Positions 28,031 through 40,400 of a stretch of 60,829 nt of DNA are shown here, piece by piece (positions within the stretch are counted from its first letter, which is position 1; the number at the start of each line of letters is the position of its first letter). The notes beneath the pieces are model-generated. The model was not told where the DNA came from, did not search any database, and saw only the letters and a program-made list of their open reading frames with translations. A program made the position numbers and the translations under genes. The stretch comes from Porphyromonas bennonis DSM 23058 = JCM 16335. Lineage in GTDB: Bacteria; Bacteroidota; Bacteroidia; Bacteroidales; Porphyromonadaceae. The stretch lies in assembly GCF_000375645.1 (NCBI RefSeq), contig NZ_AQWR01000006.1, forward strand, positions 1-60,829, read 5' to 3'.

Positions 28031-29731
28031 ATGGATAAGGCAATGGAATCAGCATGGAAGGCAGTCTGGTCCTCCGGCACACCGATCCAGACGATATTAC
28101 TACTCTGCACAGTCTGTGCGATCGGGGTCTATCTGGGCAAGGCTAAGATCAAGGGATTTACTCTGGGAGTGACGTGGGTATTCTTCGTCGGCATCCTCTT
28201 TGCGCACTTCGGTGCGCGAGCCAATGCGGATATGCTGCGAGTGATCCAGGACTTCGGTCTGATACTCTTTATATACGCTCTCGGCGTGCAGGTGGGGCCG
28301 GGCTTTGTCACTTCCTTCCGGCAGCATGGCGTGTGGCTCAATCTCTGGGGGCTTGTACTGATAGCCGGGGGCTTTGCGATACTCTTTATCCTCCTCGAGA
28401 CGACAGGACTAGATCTCTCGGGACTCATAGGGACGCTCTCCGGAGCTGTGACCAATACCCCTGCTATGGCAGCGGCACAGCAGGCTGCGACGACGGCGCT
28501 CTCCGATCCGGCAGAGGTGCTTCGGTCGACGAGTGACATGGCGATCGCCACGGCGATCACCTACCCGATGGGTGTGGTGGGAGTGATCCTGGTGCTGGCT
28601 CTGCTCAAGCGTCTCTTCCCCACCAAGACCCGCCAGCACTCGACTCTGGTGGATCACGAGTCGCAGCATACGGCGCGGGAGTACGTGGTCTCCAATCCTG
28701 CCCTCGACGGACAGAAGATGAGCAGCCTCCAGGAGATACTCGGCGGACACTTCGTGGTGTCGAGGATCTTCCGCGACGGCGAGTACATCACCCCCACCAA
28801 CGACACGCTCCTCCGCAGAGGGGACCACCTCCGAGTCGCCAGCGAGCGGGGAGATGTGGAGCGGCTCACCTACCTCTTCGGCACCGTGGAGGATAGAGAT
28901 GAGGAGCTGAAGTGGGACAATGACCACGACCCGCTGGTGATGCAGCGTCTCCTGGTGACGAAGGAGTCCTGCAACGGTATGAAGCTGAGTCAGCTGAGGA
29001 TCCGTAGTCGCTTCGACGTCAATATCACTCGTGTCACCCGAAACGGGATGGAGCTGGTGGCCCGCCCCAATCTCCGACTCCACATGGGCGACCGCCTCAG
29101 CGCCGTCGGACGGGAGAAGGATATCAAGGAGCTGGCTGCCGTAGTGGGCAACGAGCTGAAGCCTCTGGACACGCCCTATGTGGTCTCGATCTTCCTCGGC
29201 ATAGCACTGGGATGCCTCCTCGGTATGATCCCCCTCTATCTGCCGGGACTGGCAGCTCCACTGCGACTCGGGCTCGCCGGCGGACCGATCATCGTCGGGA
29301 TCTTGATGGGAGCCTATGGACCTCACTTCAAGATGAATACCTACATTACCACGAGCGCCAATCTGATGCTCCGCAACCTGGGACTCGCACTCTTCCTCGG
29401 CGGTCTGGGGCTCAGCAGCGGTCAGCACTTCTGGGAGATGCTGGTGGATGGTCCCGGTCTGGAGTGGTTTGCCTGGGGTACCGTCATGACGATCGTGCCT
29501 ACGCTGATCGTCGGGATCGTGGTACTCAAGTGGACCAATATGTCGTACAATGTCGCCTCCGGGATGCTCACCGGTGCGATGGCCAACCCCATGGCACTCA
29601 GTCTCGTCAGCGGAGGGGAGGACGACGACGATGATCCGACGATCAGCTACGCCACGGTCTACCCTCTCGCGATGTTTGCCCGAGTGATCCTGAGCCAGCT
29701 GGTGGTGGGGCTCTTCCCTGGGCTGCTCTGA
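28031..29731 (+). CDS. AspT/YidE-type membrane transporter with two TrkA-C domains
   Basis: The 566-residue protein has six hydrophobic helices at about 20-195, two soluble RCK/TrkA-C-type domains at about 205-290 and 295-375, and a second membrane half at about 380-566. The halves share the glycine-rich GVQVGPGF/GLGLSSGQHF and GxLTGAMxNPMAL-type motifs of the aspartate-alanine exchanger (AAEx) family. Substrate is unknown. It is monocistronic by position, in front of tRNA-Asn. Confidence 0.85.
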   Translation: MDKAMESAWKAVWSSGTPIQTILLLCTVCAIGVYLGKAKIKGFTLGVTWVFFVGILFAHFGARANADMLRVIQDFGLILFIYALGVQVGPGFVTSFRQHGVWLNLWGLVLIAGGFAILFILLETTGLDLSGLIGTLSGAVTNTPAMAAAQQAATTALSDPAEVLRSTSDMAIATAITYPMGVVGVILVLALLKRLFPTKTRQHSTLVDHESQHTAREYVVSNPALDGQKMSSLQEILGGHFVVSRIFRDGEYITPTNDTLLRRGDHLRVASERGDVERLTYLFGTVEDRDEELKWDNDHDPLVMQRLLVTKESCNGMKLSQLRIRSRFDVNITRVTRNGMELVARPNLRLHMGDRLSAVGREKDIKELAAVVGNELKPLDTPYVVSIFLGIALGCLLGMIPLYLPGLAAPLRLGLAGGPIIVGILMGAYGPHFKMNTYITTSANLMLRNLGLALFLGGLGLSSGQHFWEMLVDGPGLEWFAWGTVMTIVPTLIVGIVVLKWTNMSYNVASGMLTGAMANPMALSLVSGGEDDDDDPTISYATVYPLAMFARVILSQLVVGLFPGLL

Positions 29732-29758
29732 GGAGGGTAAAAGTTCGCCGAGTAAGAC

Positions 29759-29789
29759 TTGTAAGATTCAGAAAATCGTCCTACCTTTG
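29759..29789 (+). promoter_or_regulatory. Promoter of tRNA-Asn
   Basis: TTG at 29759-29761 is followed after 20 bp by TACCTTTG at 29782-29789. This is a good Bacteroidota promoter with -33 TTG and -7 TAnnTTTG. The tRNA starts 26 nt downstream. Confidence 0.7.
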
Positions 29790-29815
29790 CAGAGCAAAAG
29801 AGGGAGGGCGGAAAT

Positions 29816-29892
29816 GCTTGAATAGCTCAGTTGGTTAGAGCATCTGACTGTTAATCAGAGGGTCCTTGGTTCAAGTCCAAGTTCAAGCGCCA
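29816..29892 (+). tRNA. tRNA-Asn (GTT)
   Basis: This 77-nt cloverleaf has acceptor GCTTGAA/TTCAAGC, D stem GCTC/GAGC, and anticodon stem TCTGA/TCAGA with loop CTGTTAA (anticodon GTT). The T stem is CTTGG/CCAAG with TTCAAGT. The CCA end is encoded. A terminator follows. Confidence 0.97.
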
Positions 29893-29907
29893 GACGGTAA
29901 GTCACAG

Positions 29908-29946
29908 AGCGACGAAGGGTAAGTCTACCTTTCGTCGCTTTCTTTG
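29908..29946 (+). terminator. Terminator after tRNA-Asn
   Basis: A 14-bp stem begins AGCGACGAA and closes with TTCGTCGCT (29908-29921 with 29926-29939, one G-T pair, loop AGTC). It is followed by TTCTTTG. Confidence 0.8.
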
Positions 29947-30138
29947 TATACAGCATCACCCCCTAACCGCTATTTTTTATTCCTAATCTCGGTTTGGGAT
30001 AGGTTAATCATCTGTAAGGGTCGGACGAAATCGGGCATAGTATTTGCAAAGTGTTAATTAGCCAATGTCTGACTATTGAATGGGAGCGGTTTAATCCGTT
30101 TATTTGTCAGGGAAATGAAGAAAAGAGATTAAATATAG

Positions 30139-31641
30139 ATGCGTATGAAAGCAAAAGAAATCATCCTCACAAGCGCCCTGGTGATCGCCTGCTCGACACT
30201 TAGTGCGATCGGCGGGGTGGCGATCGTGAAGCATGCCGATCAGCCATCCGGAGAGACCTACGAGACCGCCGAACCGGCGAAGTCATCCAGAGCCTACATG
30301 GCCTCCACGCCACCTAACTTCGTAGAGGTGGCTGAGCAGACGATCGATGGCGTCGTCAATATCCGGACGGAGAAGGCCGTCCGCATGGCTCAGCAGAGAT
30401 TCTTCGATCCATTTGAGTTCTTCTTCGGGATCCCCTCCCAGCGCGATCCTCGGCAGGGGAGACAGCAGCGGCAGGAGATGCCCAAGCAGGTGGAGATCGG
30501 ATCGGGCGTCATCATCAGCAAGGACGGCTACATCGTCACCAATAATCACGTGATCGATGGGGCGGACGATGTCTATGTCACGACGAATAACAACGAGGAG
30601 TATAAGGCTAAGGTAATCGGCACAGATCCCTCCACCGACCTAGCACTGATCAAGGTCGATGCCGGTAAGGAGCTGACCGCAATCCCCTTCGGCAACAGCG
30701 ATGACCTCCGTGTCGGTGAGTGGGTGCTGGCGATCGGTAACCCATTCAACCTCCGCAGTACAGTGACTGCCGGTATCGTGAGCGCCAAGGGGCGTGCTGC
30801 CGGGAGCGGTCAGGGATCACTCCAGGTGGGCTCCTTCATCCAGTCTGACGTGGCGGTGAATCCGGGCAACTCCGGCGGGGCGCTGGTCAATATGGCAGGC
30901 GAACTGATCGGGATCAATACGATGATCTACTCCAGCACCGGTAACTACGCCGGGATCTCCTTTGCCATCCCCACCTCCATCGTACACAAGGTGGTCGGTG
31001 ATCTCAAGGAGTATGGCACCGTGCAGCGCGCCGTACTTGGCATCGCAGGCACCAACATCACCTCTGCCGCCACGGAGAAGTATGACCTCAAGGTCTCTCA
31101 GGGGGCACTGATCATGGAGGTGGCTGACCGCAGCACCGCCAAGCAGGCGGGTCTCAAGGAGGGGGACGTGATCACCGCGATCAATGGGCACAGCATCTCG
31201 ACGATGTCGGATCTCCAGGAGGCCATCTCTACACATAAGCCCGGAGATAAGGTGCGTGCCTCAGTCGATCGCAAGGGCAAGTCTCTCACTCTCGATATGG
31301 TGCTGAAGAATAGCGAGGGGAATACCGAGGCTGTCACCCGTATCGACGAGAGCTCGATAGGAGCTGCCTTCCTCGAGCTGACGGACAAGGAGATGAGTGA
31401 CCTGGGCGTCTCCTATGGAGTCAAGGTGGTAGGCGTGGACAGGGACGGAAAGTTCTTCCGCGCCGGCATCCGCAAGGGAGACGTGATCCTCGCGGTGAAT
31501 AACCTCCGAGTGAGCAAGAAGGAGGATGTCGACAAGATCGTGAGCGAAGTCGTATCCGGCAGCAGCGACAAGGTGCTCTTCGTCAAGCTGATCAATACCA
31601 ACGGCCGCATCAATTACGTAGCGGTAGACCTGCGAGACTGA
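30139..31641 (+). CDS. htrA: HtrA/DegP-family periplasmic serine protease
   Basis: This envelope quality-control protease and chaperone has 500 residues with an N-terminal signal or anchor at about 8-28. The trypsin-like domain carries the catalytic triad H137 (VTNNHVID), D167 (STDLALIKVD) and S245 (NPGNSGGAL). Two PDZ domains lie at about 290-380 and 400-495, each with a GLKEGDVI- or GIRKGDVI-like ligand groove. It stands alone; the 240-bp leader region shows no certain promoter, and TAGTATTTG at 30039-30047 is one base too long for the consensus. Confidence 0.93.
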   Translation: MRMKAKEIILTSALVIACSTLSAIGGVAIVKHADQPSGETYETAEPAKSSRAYMASTPPNFVEVAEQTIDGVVNIRTEKAVRMAQQRFFDPFEFFFGIPSQRDPRQGRQQRQEMPKQVEIGSGVIISKDGYIVTNNHVIDGADDVYVTTNNNEEYKAKVIGTDPSTDLALIKVDAGKELTAIPFGNSDDLRVGEWVLAIGNPFNLRSTVTAGIVSAKGRAAGSGQGSLQVGSFIQSDVAVNPGNSGGALVNMAGELIGINTMIYSSTGNYAGISFAIPTSIVHKVVGDLKEYGTVQRAVLGIAGTNITSAATEKYDLKVSQGALIMEVADRSTAKQAGLKEGDVITAINGHSISTMSDLQEAISTHKPGDKVRASVDRKGKSLTLDMVLKNSEGNTEAVTRIDESSIGAAFLELTDKEMSDLGVSYGVKVVGVDRDGKFFRAGIRKGDVILAVNNLRVSKKEDVDKIVSEVVSGSSDKVLFVKLINTNGRINYVAVDLRD

Positions 31642-31665
31642 TCTCGCTCTGACAGATCATAATAG

Positions 31666-31701
31666 GCGCACCCCGGTGGATGATTGTCCGCCGGGGTGCG
31701 C
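31666..31701 (+). terminator. Hairpin after htrA without a T-run
   Basis: An 11-bp perfect stem GCGCACCCCGG/CCGGGGTGCGC with a 14-nt loop is followed by TGCCTTCTC. It lies 25 bp after htrA. The missing T-tract makes intrinsic termination uncertain. Confidence 0.45.
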
Positions 31702-31746
31702 TGCCTTCTCCTCATCGGCTCCGGAGATGCATATGGAAGAAAACTC

Positions 31747-31754
31747 TATATTTG
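31747..31754 (+). promoter_or_regulatory. -7 element just before the SusR-like gene
   Basis: TATATTTG matches TAnnTTTG and ends 9 bp before the ATG at 31764. Transcription would start almost at the ATG, giving a leaderless or near-leaderless mRNA. Confidence 0.45.
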
Positions 31755-31763
31755 TAAGACAAA

Positions 31764-33410
31764 ATGAAGAGAGCAAGTACCATAAGTGTCCATCTGGCGG
31801 GGATCATACTGATCCTCTCCCTGCTGTCTGCTTGCCATGGAGCGAAGCAGCCGCAGCAGGAGGAGCTAGCCGCCGTCCTCGACAGTCTGGACCTCTTAGT
31901 CGACCGACGAGCCCACTTCACCGCTCTCAAGGAGACTCGCCTCGGCGACCTGCGTAGTCAGCTGGCTGTGGTGGAGGAGGGACCCGTAGAGCAGCGATAC
32001 AGCACAACGCTGGAGCTGGCGCAGGAGTACCGACCCTTCCGCTTCGACTCGGCACTCTACTTCTCCAAGCAGGCTCTGGAGCTGGGGCATCAGCTGCCCG
32101 GAGCTGCCTCAGCCCGTGCTGCCGCGATAGAGATCGCCTACTGCTACCTCTCGGCGGGGCTCTTCCTGGAGGCGCATGAGACGATCGGCTCGATAGAGAC
32201 CGACGATATGTCAGACGAGGAGGCAACGGCGGTCCACCTCCTCCGGATGAAGTACTTCCTCGACCTGGCGGAGTACAATGACCACAACGACGACATGGCG
32301 CATCGCTACCGGGAGGAGGGCATCCGAGAGGCAGACCAGGCTCTCTCGCTATCACCCGAGGACTCGCACGATCACTACTTTGCTCAGATCCACAAGCTAC
32401 TCCACCTCCACCGCTACCGCGAGGCACTGTCCACGATCGACAAGGTACTCCAACTAAAGTCGATCACCGACCGCGACCGAGCGATCCTGCTCTCCCTCAA
32501 GGGAAGTGCTGCCACGGAGCTGGGTGACGAGCGAATGGCTATGGAGGCACTTGCTCGCTCCGCCGGATATGATCTCATCACCGGGACGCATGAGACCACC
32601 TCCCTCGCTCGGCTTGCCGGCCTGCTCTACCACACGGGGGAGATCGACCGGGCGGCGAGCTACATCGATCTCGCGATGCAGGACGCCAATTACTACGACG
32701 CCAAGCATCGCAAGATGGCAGTCGGGGACATCCGCCCACTGATCGAGCAGAGCAAGCTGAGACATCTCGACCTGCGCCGCCGACAGATGACCATATATAC
32801 AGTGGTGGCCTCGCTCCTCTGCCTGCTGCTGATCGCAGCGATCGTGGTGATCATCCTCCAGATGCGCCACCTACGCCGCGCAACGACGCAGATAGAGAGG
32901 GCCAATAGCGCACTACGAGTCTCCAATGAGCGACTCGAGGAGGCCAATGCGATCAAGGACGAGTACATCGGCTCCTCCTTCTACAGACAGGGTGCCTACA
33001 TACACGAGCAGGAGGAGCTCTACCGCTTTATCCTGAAGCGCTTAGAGAGCAAGCAGTACGATGCGATCCGCAAGCGGATTCGTCAGAGCGAGGTGGCGCG
33101 GGAGCGGAAGGATATGTATGCCGACTTCGACGAGACCTTTACCCATCTCTTTCCCACATTTGTCACGGAGTATAATGCGCTCTTTCCGCCCGAGGAGCAA
33201 CAGACGCTCCTACCAGGCGACCCGCTGACACCGGAGATGAGGATCTTCGCCCTGATCCGCGTCGGGATCTCCAAGACGGAGCAAGTGGCTCACTTCCTCA
33301 ATTACTCCGTCAATACGATCAATACCTACAAGACGAGGGTCAAAAATAAGTCCCTCGTGGAGAATAAGGACTTCGAGGGCGAGATCATGAAGATCGGGAG
33401 ATCAAGATAG
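31764..33410 (+). CDS. SusR-like membrane-spanning transcription regulator (TPR, TM, C-terminal HTH)
   Basis: The protein has 548 residues. An N-terminal signal or lipoprotein-like segment has LLSAC at 20-24. TPR-like helices fill about 35-335, a membrane helix is at 342-367, and a coiled coil at 370-400. The C-terminal DUF6377-type region ends in a LuxR-like helix-turn-helix (SKTEQVAHFLNYSVNTINTYK at 503-523, written as SKTEQVAHFL and NYSVNTINTYK). B. thetaiotaomicron SusR is a membrane-bound activator of the sus genes. Size, position directly before susB-C-D-E and topology fit that role. Sensing of maltose in the periplasm is inferred. Confidence 0.78.
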   Translation: MKRASTISVHLAGIILILSLLSACHGAKQPQQEELAAVLDSLDLLVDRRAHFTALKETRLGDLRSQLAVVEEGPVEQRYSTTLELAQEYRPFRFDSALYFSKQALELGHQLPGAASARAAAIEIAYCYLSAGLFLEAHETIGSIETDDMSDEEATAVHLLRMKYFLDLAEYNDHNDDMAHRYREEGIREADQALSLSPEDSHDHYFAQIHKLLHLHRYREALSTIDKVLQLKSITDRDRAILLSLKGSAATELGDERMAMEALARSAGYDLITGTHETTSLARLAGLLYHTGEIDRAASYIDLAMQDANYYDAKHRKMAVGDIRPLIEQSKLRHLDLRRRQMTIYTVVASLLCLLLIAAIVVIILQMRHLRRATTQIERANSALRVSNERLEEANAIKDEYIGSSFYRQGAYIHEQEELYRFILKRLESKQYDAIRKRIRQSEVARERKDMYADFDETFTHLFPTFVTEYNALFPPEEQQTLLPGDPLTPEMRIFALIRVGISKTEQVAHFLNYSVNTINTYKTRVKNKSLVENKDFEGEIMKIGRSR

Positions 33411-33693
33411 ACCTCCTCGGGAAGGAAATGGGGGTAAAATGAGACCTCAGCCCCCTTTAAAACGACCATACTGAGGTTATATTTATGGGTTAATCAAATT
33501 AATTAGATAGCTAATACTCTGCACACTACAACCTATATAGGCTTGTACACCCTTATATTCTTTTAGTGTTAGTTGGCAGACTGCTCTGATGGGGCGAATT
33601 TTGTGTCAGAAATCATTTGAGGATCGGCTCCTCCCATTGCCTTGGAGTCTCCTCATTGCCTTCGGCCACATTTTTATACACTATAATATATAA

Positions 33694-35826
<2,133 letters not shown>

Positions 35827-35849
35827 ATCCCTTAACCCCATATCTTAGT

Positions 35850-38800
35850 ATGAATAAGAATAGCAGTATATTCAGACAGACCCTACGGCTGCTCGCCCTA
35901 CTGGTGGTGGTCAGTGGGAGTGCACTATCTGCTCTCGCCCAGTCGATACACGCCCACGGCGTAGTGGTCGACGTGGAGGGCACGCCTCTCCCCGGTGTCA
36001 CCGTGCGGGTGACCGACAAGACGGGGCAGGGGACGATCACCGATGCAGACGGGAACTTCTCCCTTCAGGTCGACAAGTCCGATCGTCTCACCTTTACCTA
36101 CATCGGCTTCGTCGATCAGACGATCGCCGTCGCAGGTCAGACCTTCCCCCTTCGCCTTGTCCTCCACGAGGACTCCGAGCTCCTCGACGAGGTGGTGGTG
36201 ATCGGCTATGGATCGGTGCAGAAGAAGGACCTTACCGGGTCCATCACCACGATCTCCAGCAAGGACTTCCAGAAGGGCGCCATCTCCACCCCGGACCAGC
36301 TCATCACCGGTAAGATCGCCGGTGTGCAGATCGTCCCCGGCGGAGGAGGTCCCGGCTCCGGCTCTACGATACGCATCCGTGGTGGTGCCTCGCTCAATGC
36401 CTCCAATGACCCGCTGATCGTCATTGACGGCGTCCCCATGGAGGGTGGCACACTCCCCGGAGCACCGAGCGCACTTAGCTCTATCAACCCTGCTGACATC
36501 GAGTCGATGAATGTCCTCAAGGACGCCTCAGCCACAGCCATCTACGGCTCCAGAGCATCCAATGGCGTGATCATCATCACGACGAAGAAGGGCAGCCTCG
36601 GCCAGCCACTCCGCGTACAGGCAACCACCCGCTTCTCCGTCTCCACCCCTCGTAAGTACGTCGATGTCTACACAGGCGACGAGATCCGCGAGATCGTGAA
36701 GAAGAGTGGCGAAGCGAAGTACATCGCTATGCTTGGCAAGGAGAATACCGACTGGCAAAGCGCCATCTACCAGACCGCCTTTGGTACGGACAATAACGTC
36801 AGCATCAGTGGCGCCACCTCCTGGCTCCCCTACCGCATGTCTGTAGGTTACTACAACGAGAAGGGGATCCTCAAAACGGACCATATGCAGCGCGTCACCG
36901 GCGACCTCAGCCTGTCGCCCCACTTCCTCAATGACGACCTTACCGTGACGCTGAATGTCAAGGGCTCTCACACTCGAAATCGCTATGCCGACAAGGGTGC
37001 CATTGATGGAGCTGTCCGGATGGATCCGACTCAGCCGATCATGTCCGATGATGTGATCTACAAGCCCTTCGGCGGCTACTGGTTCCTCACTGGGACCAAT
37101 GACGATGGCCAGGTGATCCCCCGCTCCCTCGCTCCGCGCAATCCCCTTGCCCTCCTTATGGAGAAAGAGGACAGAGGCACCACCAGCCGCATCATTGCCA
37201 ACTCGATGATCACCTACAAGGTCCCTTTCGTCAAGGGACTGAGCATGAACCTCAACCTCGCCTACGACTATGGCGTGGGGCACGGCACCGTCTACATCCC
37301 CACGACAGCTCCCCTCAATGAGTACACCAATCAGGAGGTCGGCAAGGGCGGTCTCGACAACCGGTACCGCCAGGAGAAGACGAATAAGCTCCTCGACTTC
37401 TACGTCAATTATAAGGCGGAGTCTGACGCCCTCCTCGGTGCACTCGATGTGATGGCGGGCTACTCCTACCAGGACTGGCGCACCAAGGACTACCGGTACG
37501 CCGACAAGACTGCCGGAGGGATCGAGTACAATAAGCCGGTCTTCCCCTACGATATACCGAGGAATACGCTTGTCTCCTTCTATGGTCGTGTCAATTACTC
37601 TCTCCTCGACCGCTACCTCATAACAGCGACGGTTCGTACCGACGGATCCTCCCGCTTCGCACCCGAGTATCGCTGGGGTATCTTCCCCTCCGTCGCTCTG
37701 GCATGGAAGATCAAGGAGGAGTCCTTCCTCAAGGATGTGGACGCCGTCAGCGACCTGAAGCTTCGTCTCGGATATGGGATGACCGGTCAGCAGGACGGTA
37801 TCGCCAACTACAGCTACCAGCCGGTCTACTATCTCAGCGGTAATCAGTCGAAGTACCTCCTCGGCGACAAGTGGTACAATATGTACAAGCCTGCCGCTTA
37901 TGATGCCGAGATCAAGTGGGAGCAGACCGCTACCTCCAATGTCGGTCTCGACTACGGCTTCCTCAATGGTCGCCTCTACGGCTCGATCGACCTCTACGTC
38001 AAGCACACCAAGGATCTGCTCAATGAGATCCCGATCCCGGCAGGGGCCAACTTCTCCAATAAGCTCCTCACCAACATCGGATCCATGACCAATAAGGGGG
38101 CAGAGCTGTCAGTGAATTATATCCCGATCGAGACGAAGGACTGGAATTGGGTGCTGAACTTCAACGCCACCTACAACAAGACCGAGATCACTCAGCTGAC
38201 TCAAGTCGAGGATCCCACCTACCTCGGTGCTGAGGTGGGCGGTATCAATGGTGCCACCGGTAACTACGCCCAGATCCACTCCGTCGGCTATGCGCCCTAC
38301 TCCTTCTTCGTCCACAAGCAGGTGTACGACGAGCAGGGTAAGCCCATTGAGGGTGTCTTTGCGGACCTTAATGGTGACGGAAAGATAGACAACTACGACA
38401 AGTACCACTGTGGCAAGCCGGCACCGGACTTCCTCTTCGGTCTCAGCACCTCGCTTCGGTACAAGGGGCTCACCCTATCCACCTCGCTGCGTGCCAATAC
38501 CGGCAATAAGATCTACGACAACGTCTCCAGCAACAATGCCACCCTCGACTCGGTCATCGACCCTCTGGGATGGATCAGCAATGCGACACACGACTATAGT
38601 GAGTCCGGCTTTATCAATAAGCACTACCTCTCCGACTACTACGTCCGAGATGCTTCCTTCCTCAAGATGGACAATCTGACCCTAAGCTACGACTTCGGTC
38701 GCCTCTTTCACGACAGCGTAGGGATCAACCTCGGTGCGACGGTGCAGAATGTCTTCACCCTCTCCTCCTACAAGGGCATTGACCCGGAGGTCTCCGGTGG

Positions 38801-38864
38801 GATCGACCACCAGTTCTATCCCATTCCCCGCACCTACTCTCTTAGTCTAGGTCTCACCTTTTAA
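35850..38864 (+). CDS. susC: SusC-type TonB-dependent outer-membrane transporter
   Basis: The 1004-residue protein has a signal peptide ending near ALAQ, a carboxypeptidase-regulatory-like domain (VVVDVEGTPLPGVTVRV) at about 35-115, TonB-box region DEVVVIGYG near 120, a plug domain with IRIRGGASL and NPADIESMNVLKDASATAIYGSRA, and a 22-strand barrel ending in LSLGLTF. It imports starch oligosaccharides with its lid lipoprotein SusD, which follows 3 bp later. Confidence 0.95.
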   Translation: MNKNSSIFRQTLRLLALLVVVSGSALSALAQSIHAHGVVVDVEGTPLPGVTVRVTDKTGQGTITDADGNFSLQVDKSDRLTFTYIGFVDQTIAVAGQTFPLRLVLHEDSELLDEVVVIGYGSVQKKDLTGSITTISSKDFQKGAISTPDQLITGKIAGVQIVPGGGGPGSGSTIRIRGGASLNASNDPLIVIDGVPMEGGTLPGAPSALSSINPADIESMNVLKDASATAIYGSRASNGVIIITTKKGSLGQPLRVQATTRFSVSTPRKYVDVYTGDEIREIVKKSGEAKYIAMLGKENTDWQSAIYQTAFGTDNNVSISGATSWLPYRMSVGYYNEKGILKTDHMQRVTGDLSLSPHFLNDDLTVTLNVKGSHTRNRYADKGAIDGAVRMDPTQPIMSDDVIYKPFGGYWFLTGTNDDGQVIPRSLAPRNPLALLMEKEDRGTTSRIIANSMITYKVPFVKGLSMNLNLAYDYGVGHGTVYIPTTAPLNEYTNQEVGKGGLDNRYRQEKTNKLLDFYVNYKAESDALLGALDVMAGYSYQDWRTKDYRYADKTAGGIEYNKPVFPYDIPRNTLVSFYGRVNYSLLDRYLITATVRTDGSSRFAPEYRWGIFPSVALAWKIKEESFLKDVDAVSDLKLRLGYGMTGQQDGIANYSYQPVYYLSGNQSKYLLGDKWYNMYKPAAYDAEIKWEQTATSNVGLDYGFLNGRLYGSIDLYVKHTKDLLNEIPIPAGANFSNKLLTNIGSMTNKGAELSVNYIPIETKDWNWVLNFNATYNKTEITQLTQVEDPTYLGAEVGGINGATGNYAQIHSVGYAPYSFFVHKQVYDEQGKPIEGVFADLNGDGKIDNYDKYHCGKPAPDFLFGLSTSLRYKGLTLSTSLRANTGNKIYDNVSSNNATLDSVIDPLGWISNATHDYSESGFINKHYLSDYYVRDASFLKMDNLTLSYDFGRLFHDSVGINLGATVQNVFTLSSYKGIDPEVSGGIDHQFYPIPRTYSLSLGLTF

Positions 38865-38867
38865 GTC

Positions 38868-40400
38868 ATGCAAAAGATTATGAAGACTACTACCATACTC
38901 ATCTCTACCCTACTCACGGGGCTACTCCTCGCCTCCTGCGTCCGTGATCTCGACCGGATGCCGACGAATGACGTAACCGGTACCAAGGTCTTTGCCACCG
39001 AGGAGGGTACACGTGAGGCCTTTGCCAAGGTCTATGGCGCCTGGGCGCTCACGGAGGGCGATGTCGCCGGTATTGACGATGGATTCACGGGATTTACCAG
39101 AGCGTTCTTCAACCTCCAGGAGCTCCCAACGGACGAAGCCAAGTGTGCCTGGAACGATGAGGCAGTCAATGGGCTGAGCGACGGCACTTGGGACGCTACT
39201 ACCGGCTTCGTCGCCGGAGCCTACTACCGCTCCATCATCCAGATCAAGTACGCCAACGAATTTCTCGCCAACGTGGACAGCTCACCCCTTAAGCCAGAGG
39301 AGAAGGAGCTGATGAAGGCGGAGGCGCGCTTCGTCCGCGCCTTCCAGTACTGGGTGCTGATGGATCTCTACGGCGATGTCCCCTTCATCACCGAGCAGGA
39401 CCCGACCGGGAAGACCGCTCCTAAGAAGATCGCCCGCAAGGAGCTCTACGACTACATCATCTCGGAGCTTAGGGCGGTAGAGCCACTCCTCAAGCCTGCC
39501 GGTCAGCAGGTCTATGGTCGTGCCAGTCAGGCTGCCGCACAGGCGCTGCTCGCCCGCGTCTACCTCAATGCCGAGGTCTACACCGGCACCGGTCACTACG
39601 CAGAGGCAGCGGAGTATGCCGATAAGGTGATCACCGCCGGCTACAAGCTCCACCCGAAATATAAGGATCTCTTCGGGGCAGACAACGACAAGTTTACCGA
39701 CGAGATCATCCTCGCCGTCCCCGCCGATGGGCAAAATGCCCAGAGCTGGTCAGGTGCCACCTTCTTCGTCTCCGCCTCCTACAATGATGATATGCTCAAT
39801 AAGCTTAAGGAGAAAAAGCTCCTCGACGGTATCGGCACCAATGGCAAGTGGGGTGGTAATAGAGCGACACCAACCTTTGCCAAGCTCTTCACCCCGGAGG
39901 ACAGCCGCAACCTGCTCCTCAAGGCGACCGACACGATCGAGAAGCTGAACGACTTCAACCAAGGGGTCTACGTCTATAAGTACACCAATGTGACCAGCGA
40001 CGGCAAGCCGGGCAGCCATCCCGACTACTGCGATATGGACTTCCCCCTCTTCCGTCTCGCTGAGATGTACCTCATCTATGCCGAGTGTGCTGCACGTGGA
40101 GCTGCCGACAAGGGCAAGGGACTGGACTATCTCAATCAGATCCGCAGCCGCGCCGGCATCGCGCCCGCAGGTAGCCTCGAGCTATCGCAGATCATCGACG
40201 AGCGCGGGCGTGAGCTCTACTGGGAGGGACATCGTCGTACCGACCTGATCCGCTTCGGACTCTTCACCTCCGGCAGCTATCTCTGGGAGTGGAAGGGTGG
40301 AAAAGCCTCCGGTGCAGCGATGACTGCCGACAGGCTGCTCTACCCCATCCCTGCCTCTGATGCGCTCGCCAATCCTAACCTTCGTCCCCAAAGCAAATGA
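38868..40400 (+). CDS. susD: SusD-family starch-binding surface lipoprotein
   Basis: The 510-residue lipoprotein has a lipobox LLASC (C24). It has the SusD/RagB organisation with TPR-like helices: AEARFVRAFQYWVLMDLYGDVPF, given here as RFVRAFQYWVLMDLYGDVPF. The C-terminal block is LFRLAEMYLIYAECA, followed by ERGRELYWEGHRRTDLIRFG. SusD caps SusC and binds helical alpha-glucan. The stop overlaps the susE start (ATGA). Confidence 0.95.
   Translation: MQKIMKTTTILISTLLTGLLLASCVRDLDRMPTNDVTGTKVFATEEGTREAFAKVYGAWALTEGDVAGIDDGFTGFTRAFFNLQELPTDEAKCAWNDEAVNGLSDGTWDATTGFVAGAYYRSIIQIKYANEFLANVDSSPLKPEEKELMKAEARFVRAFQYWVLMDLYGDVPFITEQDPTGKTAPKKIARKELYDYIISELRAVEPLLKPAGQQVYGRASQAAAQALLARVYLNAEVYTGTGHYAEAAEYADKVITAGYKLHPKYKDLFGADNDKFTDEIILAVPADGQNAQSWSGATFFVSASYNDDMLNKLKEKKLLDGIGTNGKWGGNRATPTFAKLFTPEDSRNLLLKATDTIEKLNDFNQGVYVYKYTNVTSDGKPGSHPDYCDMDFPLFRLAEMYLIYAECAARGAADKGKGLDYLNQIRSRAGIAPAGSLELSQIIDERGRELYWEGHRRTDLIRFGLFTSGSYLWEWKGGKASGAAMTADRLLYPIPASDALANPNLRPQSK

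Noticed and set aside
36528-38006. 492-codon minus-strand frame opposite susC
   Set aside because: It is an antisense shadow of a clear SusC gene and has no recognisable domain.
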